The notes under the pieces are model-generated. The model saw only the letters and a list, made by a program, of their open reading frames with translations. It did no database searches and had not been told where the DNA came from. The translations under genes were made by a program, and so were the position numbers. Below, piece after piece: positions 9,101-16,215 of a stretch of DNA of 64,000 nucleotides. Positions within the stretch are counted from its first letter, which is position 1; each line of letters starts with the position of its first letter. The stretch lies in assembly GCF_040403615.1 (NCBI RefSeq), contig NZ_JBBAKG010000013.1:27838-91837 (forward strand), written 5' to 3'. This DNA comes from Haliscomenobacter sp040403615 (lineage in GTDB: Bacteria > Bacteroidota > Bacteroidia > Chitinophagales > Saprospiraceae).

Positions 9101-12100
9101 TGAAATGGCCAATCTGTTGTTGGCCTCTGGTGTGAAAGACCTGAAAATACTGATCGAAACCGAAAAGAACAGCCGCATTCGCACCCGCAAATGGGTCAAT
9201 CTAAAAGGCTGGTTGGAAGAAAGCTACACCGCCAAAGAAGCCGATCGCGGCAACATTCAATACCTGTTGGCCTATGTTTGGAAAGGCCGCGCTTACAGCG
9301 ACAACCTTACGCTGGAAATCCCCTGGAGCAGCCAGGAACTGAAAGTGGAATACCAGAGTTTCCGCGACAAGCTCAAACCTGGTCAGGACGAAGAGTGGCG
9401 TTTGCGCATCAGTGGCCCCAAAGGCGAACAAGTAGCTGCTGAAATGGTAGCCGCACTGTACGATGAGTCACTGGATCAATTTGCTGCCAATTCCTGGTCG
9501 ATGTGGCCATTCAGCACTCAGGACTATTCGGCGTACCGCTGGGGCAATCAGGCTTTTAGTGCGGTATCTGCCAATTACTACCTGTCTACCCGACAGGAAA
9601 ATGAGACCGGGAAAGCTTATCCTCGCCTGAATTGGTTCGGCTACATTTATGATGGCGAAGAAGGCGATTTTCAAATGGCCGGTCGCCCCCGGAGAGCGAT
9701 GATGCGCAGCGCACCTGGTGCACCCATGATGGATTCGGCAGGGGCTCAAGAGTATTCGATGGCGGCACCTAGTGCCATGGCATCCGAAAAATCAATGGTA
9801 ACGGATCCGGTAACTTACAAACAAAAAGAAGAAGTTTTAAAAAAGGATCTTTCCGGAAACGAACCTGAACCCAAAACCAACAAACCCGCACCAGCTGATT
9901 TCCAGCCCCGCACCAACCTCAAGGAAACGGTCTTTTTCATGCCTGAATTGGCCACGGATGCCAGCGGCGCGATTGTCATCAAATTCAAGATGAACGAGGC
10001 GCTGACCCGTTGGAAATTCCTGGGCTTGGCGCATACCAAAGACCTGAAAATTGGCAGCACGACCCGCTCGGTAGTGACCCAAAAAGAATTGATGGTTCAG
10101 CCCAACGCACCACGTTTCTTGCGCGAAGGCGATGAGATAGAATTTACAGCCAAAGTGAGCAACCTGAGTGGCCAAGCCCTCAACGGCACTGCTTCCCTGC
10201 AATTGTTTGATGCCGTGAATGGCCAGGCCATCGACGTGGCTTTTGCGAACACCAATAGCTCGAAAGCATTCAATGTCGCAATCGGGCAATCTGCGCCCTT
10301 GTCCTGGAAGTTGAAAATCCCCGTAGGCGGTGCCAGTGCGGTGACTTACCGCGTGATGGCATCTGCGGGCACCTTCAGCGATGGAGAGGAGAATGCTTTG
10401 CCTGTATTGAGCAACCGCATGCTGGTGACCGAAACGCTGCCCTTGTTTGTACGCAGCAAACAGACGCGCAATTTCACCCTGGCTTCCATGGCAGAAGGTT
10501 TCAAGTCGAACACCCTGCAACCCCATCAGTTTACGTTGGAATTCACTTCCAATCCGGCCTGGTTGGCAGTCAAGTCATTGCCTTACCTGATGGAGTACCC
10601 ACACGATTGTTCAGAGCAGATTTTCAGTCGCTTCTACGCCAATACCCTGGCGGCACACGTGGTGGATCAACACCCCAAGATCCGCATGGTGTTTGACAAA
10701 TGGAAAAATTCCGCCACTGCCCTGCAAAGCAACCTGCGGGCCAATCAGGAACTGAAATCAGTACTTCTGGAAGAAACGCCCTGGGTACTGGAAGCACAAA
10801 GTGAAGAAAAACAACGCCAACAAATCGCCATCCTCTTTGACCTCGACCGCATGGCCAACGAAGAAGTGGCGGCACTGGGCAAACTCCGCGAGCGCCAAAT
10901 GGCCGACGGAGGCTGGAGCTGGTTTCCCGGCGGAACTGGCAGTTGGTACATCACCCAACACCTGGCTGCGGGTTTTGGTCACTTGGCTGCACTGGGCGTA
11001 AAACCCAAGCTGGCCAGCGATGAAATGTCCCTGAAAGCCATTGAATATTGCGACAAACAAATCGCCGAAGCTTATGCGGATCTGAAAAAAGCGGAACGGG
11101 AGAAACGCCTGAAACTGTCGGACGATCACCTCGGCGACATGTACATCCACTACTTGTATACCCGCAGTTTTTATGCCAAAGCCAACTTTAGCAAAGAGGC
11201 CAGCGAAGCGCGCAACTACTTCCTGCAACAGGCCAAAACCTATTGGAACAAGAAGGGCAATTACGCGCAAGGCATGCTGGCACTGGCCCTGCACCGCTTT
11301 GAAGACAAAACCACACCTGCCCAAATCGTCAAGTCACTAAACGAACGCGCCATCCGCTCCGAAGAGCTGGGCATGTACTGGAAATCGCCCGCAGGCTACT
11401 ACTGGTACGAAGCACCGATCGAAACACAGGCACTGATGATTGAACTCTTTGCCGAAGTGGGCAAAGACGACAAAGCGGTAGACGAGCTGAAAGTGTGGCT
11501 GCTGCGCAATAAACAAACCACCCATTGGAAAACCACCAAGGCTACTTCCGAGGCGATCTACGCCCTGCTAGTGACCCAAGGCAAGGTAGACATGCTGGCG
11601 GACGCGCAACAGGTGAAAATTGACTTCAAACAACTGAAAGACAAAGTTGCTGTAGCCACCATTGGCAAAGCGCAAAACGACGCCGAACCAGGCACTGGCT
11701 ACTTCAAAACCTCCTGGAAAGGCAAAGACATCCAACCCGGCATGGAGCAGGTAACGGTGAGCAATCCCAACGCTGGCATCTCCTGGGGCGCGATGTACTG
11801 GCAATACTTCGAGCAACTGGACAAAATCAAAGGCTTTGAAGCAACGCCACTGACGCTGCGCAAAAAACTCTTCAAAGAGGAAAAAACGGCCACCGGCCCG
11901 AAATTGCGCGAAATCACCGCCACGGAACCCCTACACCCTGGCGACAAACTGATCGTAAGGGTAGAACTGCGCTCCGACCGCGACATGGAATACATCCACC
12001 TGAAAGACATGCGCGCCTCGGGCTTCGAACCGATGAACGTACTCAGTCAATACAAATACCAGGGCGGCCTGGGCTACTACGAAAGCACCGGCGACGCTGC

Positions 12101-12266
12101 AACGCACTTCTTCATCGATTACCTGCGCAAAGGGACTTATGTGTTTGAATACCCACTGCGGGTGGTGCACAAAGGGGCTTTTTCGAATGGCATCAGTAGC
12201 ATTCAGTGCATGTATGCACCGGAGTTTAGTAGCTTTTCGAGTGGGGAAAGGGTTGAGGTGAAGTAG
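6102..12266 (+). CDS. Giant alpha-2-macroglobulin family protein with intact thioester motif
   Basis: A 2054-residue secreted or envelope-anchored protein of the bacterial alpha-2-macroglobulin (A2M) family, thought to trap proteases. The N-terminus has a hydrophobic segment (about 12-29) acting as signal peptide or anchor, with no lipobox. The central part carries macroglobulin domains (MG2-like ITQHTHFFLDRAIYRPGQTV, then NVEEYKRPTFEVALKPLEG). Residues about 1190-1275 are low-complexity (RRAMMRSAPGAPMMDSAG, then AAPSAMASEKSM) and sit where the protease bait region is expected, before ETVFFMPELATDASG. The thioester CSEQ is at C1503 (HDCSEQIFSRFY), inside an alpha/alpha TED domain. The ATG at 6102 is preferred because the in-frame TTG at 6072 lies in a likely promoter (TCTTTGCA). 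It stands without the pbpC neighbour common in proteobacteria. Confidence 0.93.
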   Translation: MKNNRKSLIQWTFLILTSLLVILTGFSKNVFSSKRPMILKDYPKEWKQIDSLESQGLLRSALEKVEALYTRAKQEKESAQLLKALIYRCKYINNLEENGEVLAINRMREELNAADFPEKPIIQSMLGQLYQKYQDENYWRFNDRTTIEAYKPADLATWSLEQIQDESAKLYLASVEDQRLRSSTLKSLDPILLPGINTEGLRPTLFDVLAHRAIAHFSNSRSRIATPAYKFNLDSPLAFAEAASFVNANFPSKDEVSYQRRALLLYQEVIKWHLKDAQPDALIDADLLRLDFVYENATLPNKDELYLAALVNLGKKYPTHPASAGAAYRTAQYYASKGRQYNAQDKNTEKYRLDLKKAKAICEDCIKIFPKSSGAKSCKNLIFSLLNRSLNLQLEEVSSPKNPILIQLGFRNTPKTFMRLVLLSPELRDKHRKLRQEEGDALLRKIKPLRKWMATLPDDGDLQEHFTEIKTEGLDLGFYALLAADDEAMGTKDNRPAIAFFHVSNFGILTRNDDTGALNLVVVNRETGEPISGVEATFFSNEYNRSSRVYEDNEIGKGKTDQDGFISSNIRDRSIRVRFTQGKDQLYLNDSYYSYSREIREDITQHTHFFLDRAIYRPGQTVYFKGIAVENRSNEKPVILANTKVTVTFFDANQQEIERKELVSNAYGSFNGTFVAPPGGLRGRMSLISSIGASSTGFNVEEYKRPTFEVALKPLEGEAKLDEQITVKGEATAFAGNNITGAKVTYRVVRQTRIPWWMMWRWGGFWPGKSEEQEIALGETQTDDQGKFSVSFQAQPDRDVAPADKPEFQFTVYADVVDITGETHSSERSVTIGYVTLNVDLNLAEIMDQSKTQHLGIDTKNLDGQFQAAAGKIKIYGLQGPTQPYQNRLWEAPDRPSILEKDFRASFPTLPFGKEDQPANWPKQDLILESNFNTAQNDSLALPMSQLAPGHYAVEISTQDAKGEKIEFTKYFQTYNSQTKQVAANTIFWKDWAKVKIEPGEMANLLLASGVKDLKILIETEKNSRIRTRKWVNLKGWLEESYTAKEADRGNIQYLLAYVWKGRAYSDNLTLEIPWSSQELKVEYQSFRDKLKPGQDEEWRLRISGPKGEQVAAEMVAALYDESLDQFAANSWSMWPFSTQDYSAYRWGNQAFSAVSANYYLSTRQENETGKAYPRLNWFGYIYDGEEGDFQMAGRPRRAMMRSAPGAPMMDSAGAQEYSMAAPSAMASEKSMVTDPVTYKQKEEVLKKDLSGNEPEPKTNKPAPADFQPRTNLKETVFFMPELATDASGAIVIKFKMNEALTRWKFLGLAHTKDLKIGSTTRSVVTQKELMVQPNAPRFLREGDEIEFTAKVSNLSGQALNGTASLQLFDAVNGQAIDVAFANTNSSKAFNVAIGQSAPLSWKLKIPVGGASAVTYRVMASAGTFSDGEENALPVLSNRMLVTETLPLFVRSKQTRNFTLASMAEGFKSNTLQPHQFTLEFTSNPAWLAVKSLPYLMEYPHDCSEQIFSRFYANTLAAHVVDQHPKIRMVFDKWKNSATALQSNLRANQELKSVLLEETPWVLEAQSEEKQRQQIAILFDLDRMANEEVAALGKLRERQMADGGWSWFPGGTGSWYITQHLAAGFGHLAALGVKPKLASDEMSLKAIEYCDKQIAEAYADLKKAEREKRLKLSDDHLGDMYIHYLYTRSFYAKANFSKEASEARNYFLQQAKTYWNKKGNYAQGMLALALHRFEDKTTPAQIVKSLNERAIRSEELGMYWKSPAGYYWYEAPIETQALMIELFAEVGKDDKAVDELKVWLLRNKQTTHWKTTKATSEAIYALLVTQGKVDMLADAQQVKIDFKQLKDKVAVATIGKAQNDAEPGTGYFKTSWKGKDIQPGMEQVTVSNPNAGISWGAMYWQYFEQLDKIKGFEATPLTLRKKLFKEEKTATGPKLREITATEPLHPGDKLIVRVELRSDRDMEYIHLKDMRASGFEPMNVLSQYKYQGGLGYYESTGDAATHFFIDYLRKGTYVFEYPLRVVHKGAFSNGISSIQCMYAPEFSSFSSGERVEVK

Positions 12267-12320
12267 GAGAGCTTGGTTCTTAATAAAAACTCCACTATTT
12301 TTGAACAATAATGTATCAAT

Positions 12321-12737
12321 ATGCCGAAACGAGATTATTATCACCACGAAATCAGTAAGGCTTTTGAAAAGGATGGTTGGACTGTAACCGACGACCCTTT
12401 ACAAGTATTGTGGGAAGATCGGTTACACTTCCCCGATCTTGGGGTGGAGCGAGTAATTGCGATTGAAAGAGGAAAAGAGAAATTGGCCGTAGAAATTAAA
12501 AGTTTTTTAGGCCAAAACTTCTCTCATGACTTTTACGAAGCAATGGGGCAATACGACAATTACTATTTTGCATTAGCAGAAGTCCAACCTGACAGGGAAG
12601 TTGTTTTGGCTATCTCAAGCATTACTTATGAGAAATTCTTCCAAAAGAAATTTGTCGTTCGATTGATGGAGTTGAAAAAAATTCCTTTGGTAGTGATCGA
12701 TGTTGAAAAAGAAACAATTCAGTTATGGATAAGATAA
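12321..12737 (+). CDS. xisH: XisH family protein (PD-(D/E)XK nuclease-like)
   Basis: A 138-residue protein matching XisH, first named as a factor controlling fdxN-element excision in Anabaena. It starts RDYYHHEISKAFEKDGW. It shows a plausible PD-(D/E)XK nuclease core: P38-D39 in HFPDLGVERV and E58-x-K60 in LAVEIKSFLG, followed by HDFYEAMGQYDNYYFAL. It overlaps the xisI gene by 13 bases, the usual paired arrangement. No fdxN element, recombinase or heterocyst gene lies nearby, so excision control is not supported here; a nuclease with a small partner is an inference. It sits at the left edge of an accessory pocket with broken toxin-antitoxin loci. Confidence 0.9.
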   Translation: MPKRDYYHHEISKAFEKDGWTVTDDPLQVLWEDRLHFPDLGVERVIAIERGKEKLAVEIKSFLGQNFSHDFYEAMGQYDNYYFALAEVQPDREVVLAISSITYEKFFQKKFVVRLMELKKIPLVVIDVEKETIQLWIR

Positions 12738-13063
12738 ATCAATATCAAGAAGCAATTCTGTCCTTGCTGACAGATTATTCCCAGTTTGGAAAACCTGGCG
12801 CAGGACTGGAAACGCAAATTATCGCCGATAAAGAAAGAAATCACTTCCAATTGCTGACTGTTGGCTGGCAGCATAACTCAAAATTTGTTTATGCCATCGC
12901 TTTTCACCTGGACATCAAAGATGGTAAAATTTGGGTGTATCAAAACAACACTGATGCCATGATTGGTGACGAATTGATGGAAAGAGGGGTGGATAAAAAT
13001 GATATTGTACTGGCATTTCATGCGCCATCAGAGCGGAAGTATACGGGGTTTGCGGTGGCGTAG
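12725..13063 (+). CDS. xisI: XisI family protein
   Basis: A 112-residue partner of XisH. Family hallmarks are the N-terminal MDKINQYQEAILSLLTDY, the DKERNHFQLLTVGW strand, HLDIKDGKIWVYQNNTD and the conserved C-terminal block with VLAFHAPSERKYTGFAV. Full length for the family. The start codon lies 13 bases inside the end of xisH, so translation is coupled. Known only as an fdxN-excision controlling factor in cyanobacteria; its molecular role here is unknown. Confidence 0.9.
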   Translation: MDKINQYQEAILSLLTDYSQFGKPGAGLETQIIADKERNHFQLLTVGWQHNSKFVYAIAFHLDIKDGKIWVYQNNTDAMIGDELMERGVDKNDIVLAFHAPSERKYTGFAVA

Positions 13064-13097
13064 GAAATTCCCAGGTTGGATCAAAATCTAGCGCATT

Positions 13098-13346
13098 ATG
13101 GCAAAGATAAAGGCACTCATTCGATTTGACTGGTTTGTAAAATTCTTTCAAAAAGAGAAGAATGAGGCTTACTATAAGAACTTGCGCGAAGAAAATTCCT
13201 GGGCACGGACACTTAGGGCGGAACTCAGAGCAGCGAAAAAAGAGCAGGCACTGGATATTGCCCGAGAGATGAAAATGGAAGGTGAACCTGTTGAGAAAAT
13301 TAAGAAATATACGGGGCTGAGTGACGACGAGATTGAGGGATTGTGA
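13098..13346 (+). CDS. C-terminal fragment of an Rpn/PD-(D/E)XK transposase-type protein
   Basis: An 82-residue frame whose second half (ALDIAREMKMEGEPVEKI followed by KKYTGLSDDEIEGL) is the typical C-terminal tail of Rpn-type recombination-promoting nucleases / PDDEXK-family putative transposases: a charged helix with AREMK, then a short helix-turn-helix-like TGLSxxEI end. The nuclease domain that should precede it, with its D and ExK residues, is absent. It could be a decayed remnant with a fortuitous ATG or a small stand-alone gene. It lies 34 bp after xisI. Confidence 0.6.
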   Translation: MAKIKALIRFDWFVKFFQKEKNEAYYKNLREENSWARTLRAELRAAKKEQALDIAREMKMEGEPVEKIKKYTGLSDDEIEGL

Positions 13347-13407
13347 AAGGGCTAGTTATCTAAAGGTAGGTCATTGAATTTGTTCATTATTGCCTTAATT
13401 CAAAGTT

Positions 13408-13737
13408 ATGTCTGAAGCAGTATTGTATCAATCGGTTCTGCAAAAACTGGGGCAACTTTCTCCGCAAAAATTGGTAGAGTTGGATGCGTTTTTGGCGGTT
13501 TTGGTAAAGAAACAAACCAAGGGTGTCGAGTCTGTTGCAAATGGGAAGAACCCGGTGGATCAATACTTTGGAGCCTGGAAGGATTGGGATGATGAAGAGT
13601 TTCAATCTTTTTTAGGCATGGCAAATGTTCAGGACATTAAAAAGCCAAAATTTGGTTTTGGAAAGTACAAAGTTGAAATCAGCGATGATTTTGATGCGCC
13701 ATTGGAGGACTTTAAAGATGAAAGTATTGCTGGATAG
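13408..13737 (+). CDS. DUF2281-type antitoxin of a VapBC-like module
   Basis: A 109-residue protein with the DUF2281/VapB-like layout. The N-terminal helices (MSEAVLYQSVLQKLGQLSPQ, then LVELDAFLAVLVKKQ) resemble the part that binds DNA and dimerises in such antitoxins, and the C-terminal tail KKPKFGFGKYKVEISDDF followed by DAPLEDFKDE matches the conserved end that grips a PIN toxin. Its stop overlaps by 20 bases an ATG (13718) that opens a PIN-toxin N-terminus, the usual antitoxin-toxin overlap, but that toxin frame is broken. The antitoxin itself looks complete. Confidence 0.75.
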   Translation: MSEAVLYQSVLQKLGQLSPQKLVELDAFLAVLVKKQTKGVESVANGKNPVDQYFGAWKDWDDEEFQSFLGMANVQDIKKPKFGFGKYKVEISDDFDAPLEDFKDESIAG

Positions 13738-13795
13738 TCATACCTATTTTGGGTAAAGGTTGAGAAATCTCGACTAAGCACCCCAAGCATTGTTA
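13718..13795 (+). pseudogene. Remnant of a VapC-type PIN toxin (frameshifted and truncated)
   Basis: The ATG at 13718 opens MKVLLDSHTYFG and stops at 13754-13756. This is the canonical start of VapC toxins (MKxLLDTHTF), including the first PIN-domain aspartate (D6). If one base is added to the T run at 13747-13750, the frame continues WVKVEKSRLSTPS to about 13790, matching the usual W-x(n)-RLS continuation. After that the similarity ends and the next gene begins, so the toxin has a probable 1-bp deletion plus loss of nearly all its body. The overlap with the DUF2281 antitoxin supports the identity. The frameshift reading is inference from family pattern. Confidence 0.7.
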
Positions 13796-13818
13796 ATTTT
13801 GAAACTTGTTTACTAAAA

Positions 13819-14058
13819 ATGTTGCAATTCGAACACATTACGACTAATCCCAAAATTTTGGGTGGTAAACCAATCATCAAGGATACCCGCATCAGCGTGG
13901 AATTTATTCTGGAGCTTTTGGCTTCGGGGACGGCGGTGAAGGATATTGTGGAGGCTTATCCGCATTTGTCGGAGGAGGCGGTGAAGGAGGTTATATTGTA
14001 TGCGGTATTCCAGCTTAAAAGCAATGTCTTCATTGATATCCCATTGAATGCTTCATGA
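13819..14058 (+). CDS. DUF433 antitoxin-like protein
   Basis: A 79-residue DUF433 protein: the segments ITTNPKILGGKPIIKDTRIS, VEFILELLASG and DIVEAYPHLSEEAVKEVI are the family core, a small helical DNA-binding-like domain. DUF433 genes are commonly paired with a DUF5615 PIN-like toxin. Here the stop codon overlaps an ATG (ATGA at 14055-14058) that opens a DUF5615-like N-terminus lasting only 22 codons. So this is a complete antitoxin left beside a toxin stub. Its sequence differs clearly from the second DUF433 gene at 21333-21560. Confidence 0.85.
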   Translation: MLQFEHITTNPKILGGKPIIKDTRISVEFILELLASGTAVKDIVEAYPHLSEEAVKEVILYAVFQLKSNVFIDIPLNAS

Positions 14059-14123
14059 TGTTTTCAGAATTCAAGATCCTCTGTGATGAAAACATTCATC
14101 CTGATGTTGTTGATTACTATTAA
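14055..14123 (+). pseudogene. Truncated DUF5615 (PIN-like) toxin start
   Basis: A 22-codon frame, MMFSEFKILCDENIHPDVVD then YY-stop, overlapping the DUF433 stop by ATGA. The KILCDENIHPDVV stretch is the N-terminal signature of DUF5615 PIN-like toxins, including the first acidic residues (DEN), and matches ILLDENLPRPLV in the intact toxin at 21017-21352. The remaining roughly 90 residues are missing, and I see no continuation in the other frames before msrA. The simplest reading is a deleted toxin. Confidence 0.75.
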
Positions 14124-14235
14124 ATATCTGTACTGCCTCATAACCTCCCCACCCTTCAACCATTTCAACCTGCCCACTGTTGTTATTTAACTACTGATTG
14201 ACCCAAGCACCAACTTTCATCCAAACCAAAATTCA

Positions 14236-14922
14236 ATGAAAACGATCCATATTGTATTGCCCTTTTTAATCATTTTGAGCCTAAGCTCCTGCGGACAAAA
14301 ACAAGGGTTTCCAAGCTCCAAATCTTCAGCAGCTGTACGCGCAGCTGTAAAGATCCCTCCGGCTGAATTGGCCAAATACCACAAGGCTGTTTTTGCGGCG
14401 GGCTGTTTCTGGTGTGAAGAAGCGGTATTCGAAAGCATTCAGGGTGTGGCCGAAGTCATTTCGGGTTATGCGGGCGGCACCACTAAAAACCCGACTTATG
14501 AGCAAACGGGCACTGGAACAACCGGACACGCAGAATCGATTGAAGTGTATTACGACACCACCGTGATCGATTACAAAACCTTGCTTCGGGTGTATTTTGC
14601 CTCGGGAGACCTGACCCAGGTGAATGGCCAGGGGCCAGACGTTGGATCACAATACCGCTCCATAATTTTTTACAAAAACCCGGTAGAAAAAGCCTTGGTG
14701 GAAAATTATATTGCTACACTCAACGCCTCCAAAAAGTACAAGCGCCCGATTTCCGTAGATGTGGTTCCATTTACCGAATTTTGGGTGGCTGAAGATTACC
14801 ACCAGAATTATGTGCCACAGCATCCTGAAAATCCGTATGTGCAAAATGAGTCCATTCCAAGGTTAAAGCGAGCACAGGCGCAACTGAGTGATTTGCTAAA
14901 ACCAGGGTTAGTGCAGCATTGA
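14236..14922 (+). CDS. msrA: Peptide-methionine (S)-S-oxide reductase, lipoprotein form
   Basis: A 228-residue MsrA, which reduces methionine-S-sulfoxide in proteins. The catalytic motif is AAGCFWCEE with the active Cys at 57 and a further Cys at 60; other hallmarks are VISGYAGGTTKNPTYEQ, the TGHAESIEV strand, DPG-like DVGSQYRSII and ITYxDD-like AEDYHQNY. An N-terminal lipoprotein signal (lipobox LSSC, C19) shows export, so it probably protects envelope proteins from oxidation. No MsrB is fused or adjacent. The gene stands alone, with an inverted-repeat structure downstream at 15006-15039. Confidence 0.95.
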   Translation: MKTIHIVLPFLIILSLSSCGQKQGFPSSKSSAAVRAAVKIPPAELAKYHKAVFAAGCFWCEEAVFESIQGVAEVISGYAGGTTKNPTYEQTGTGTTGHAESIEVYYDTTVIDYKTLLRVYFASGDLTQVNGQGPDVGSQYRSIIFYKNPVEKALVENYIATLNASKKYKRPISVDVVPFTEFWVAEDYHQNYVPQHPENPYVQNESIPRLKRAQAQLSDLLKPGLVQH

Positions 14923-15005
14923 TTTCAGGGTTTCCAACCAAAAGATAGCAAGAGGCATTGGTACTAGAGTCAGCAGAAATGACTTAAATCAGCAACCCAA
15001 AAAAG

Positions 15006-15060
15006 TTATGAGTTATGAGCACCAACTCATAACTCATAATTCATAACTCATAATTCACAA
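15006..15060. repeat. Inverted and tandem repeat between convergent genes
   Basis: A 14-bp inverted repeat (TTATGAGTTATGAG at 15006-15019 and CTCATAACTCATAA at 15026-15039, loop CACCAA) is followed by further copies of the ACTCATAATTCATA unit to 15056. It lies between the convergent ends of msrA and the CARDB gene and could form a transcription-ending hairpin in both directions, though there is no strong U tract. Confidence 0.7.
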
Positions 15061-15064
15061 CTTC

Positions 15065-16087
15065 TTACTTCGCTCCAGTGTAATTTTTGCAATCCACTTT
15101 AAAGTCGATGAAGTACTGGTTGTTGGTTTCGCTGATTTCAGCAATTTTCAAGCCTGGATCAGCAATTCCACCTAGGTAGAAGCCTCGTCCACAGTAGTTG
15201 TGCAAATCAACCATTGGCAATTGCAAACCGCTCAGGTAGTATATATAAGAAGCACCAGGGGCAAGGGTTTTGGTGTTGGAAATCCGGCCACCGATCACCA
15301 GTTTGTCTTCAGGAAACTGACCCGCAACTGCCAGCGGTGCATAAGCCATAGGGGCAGCAGTGTTGGAAGAAGTGATGATGTCGACCATGTAGCCATTGAC
15401 GGGATCAGAATCCGTTCCAATTGCGGGTGCGCCACCAATGTTTTTCACTTCTACTTTCAAGTCGGAAAAAGTCAGGCCTGGGCCGCCTACTGGGTTGGCC
15501 AAAGCCATGTAAGAGATAACCAAATCAGGGCGAGGCGCAGTGGTTGGGCCATCACAAATGATTTTGAAGCGGGTAAAGTTCGTGTTGTCGACTTCATTGG
15601 TTTCTGCTACTTTTTTGCCTGGGTCAATCACGCCACCGAGCGCAACATAACCCATTTGACAAGGTTTGACCATTACTTTAGGTAGAGGGAAGCTCAGGGC
15701 AAAAGTCTGTTGCATACCAGGGGCAAGGGTAGGTGTGTTGCTGTGGCGTCCGCCAATCACCAACATGTCTTCCTGAAATTCATAAGGGGCAGGAACCGCG
15801 GCAAAAACAATGGGTGCAAAAGCATCAGTAGACAAAACAGCGTCCAACATGTAGCCTTTGGTGGCGTCATCAAGAGTACCAATGGCTTTTGCGGAGCCAA
15901 TGTTCTTGAAAGTAATTTTGCAGTTTACCGTTTCGCCCAAAACATATGTTGCTTTATCAGTGACAACACTGGTGACAACCAGGTTTGGCGCAGCAGCAGT
16001 TAGACCTAGCCCGTCCTGTGCGGAAACTGAAATCATGGGAAGCAAAGCAACTAATGTCAACAATGAATTGATGCATAGCTTTTTCAT
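15065..16087 (-). CDS. Secreted protein with two CARDB-like domains
   Basis: A 340-residue exported protein (signal peptide MKKLCINSLLTLVALLPMIS ending near SAQD). The mature part is a tandem duplication of a CARDB/Ig-like adhesion domain. Unit 1 (about 35-185) holds VNCKITFKNIGSAKAIGT, DMLVIGGRHSNTPTLAPG and LGGVIDPGKKVAETNEVDN; unit 2 (about 190-335) holds KVEVKNIGGAPAIGTDSDP, DKLVIGGRISNTKTLAPG and LGGIADPGLKIAEISETNN. The repeats align across their full length, showing an internal duplication. Such domains act in cell-surface adhesion; no catalytic site is seen. There is no T9SS sorting tail, so the route beyond the inner membrane is not shown. Confidence 0.82.
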   Translation of the reverse strand: MKKLCINSLLTLVALLPMISVSAQDGLGLTAAAPNLVVTSVVTDKATYVLGETVNCKITFKNIGSAKAIGTLDDATKGYMLDAVLSTDAFAPIVFAAVPAPYEFQEDMLVIGGRHSNTPTLAPGMQQTFALSFPLPKVMVKPCQMGYVALGGVIDPGKKVAETNEVDNTNFTRFKIICDGPTTAPRPDLVISYMALANPVGGPGLTFSDLKVEVKNIGGAPAIGTDSDPVNGYMVDIITSSNTAAPMAYAPLAVAGQFPEDKLVIGGRISNTKTLAPGASYIYYLSGLQLPMVDLHNYCGRGFYLGGIADPGLKIAEISETNNQYFIDFKVDCKNYTGAK

Positions 16088-16215
16088 AGGGATATGTGTT
16101 TTTTGGTTAAAAAGTTTTTAATGTACCTGTTGTACATCCCTATGTGTGGCTACACCAGGAGGGCGTTCCAGCGTTTGCAGATTTTTTTGAAATTTTTTCT
16201 AAAGTCAGGATTCAA

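Noticed and set aside
14124..14235. Possible continuation of the DUF5615 toxin in another frame.
   Set aside because: None of the frames shows the HDxG or ADKNL-type motifs expected further on.
12266..14235. Interpretation of the xisHI pocket as an fdxN-like excisable element or integrated phage.
   Set aside because: There is no recombinase, no terminal repeat pair that I could find and no phage gene.
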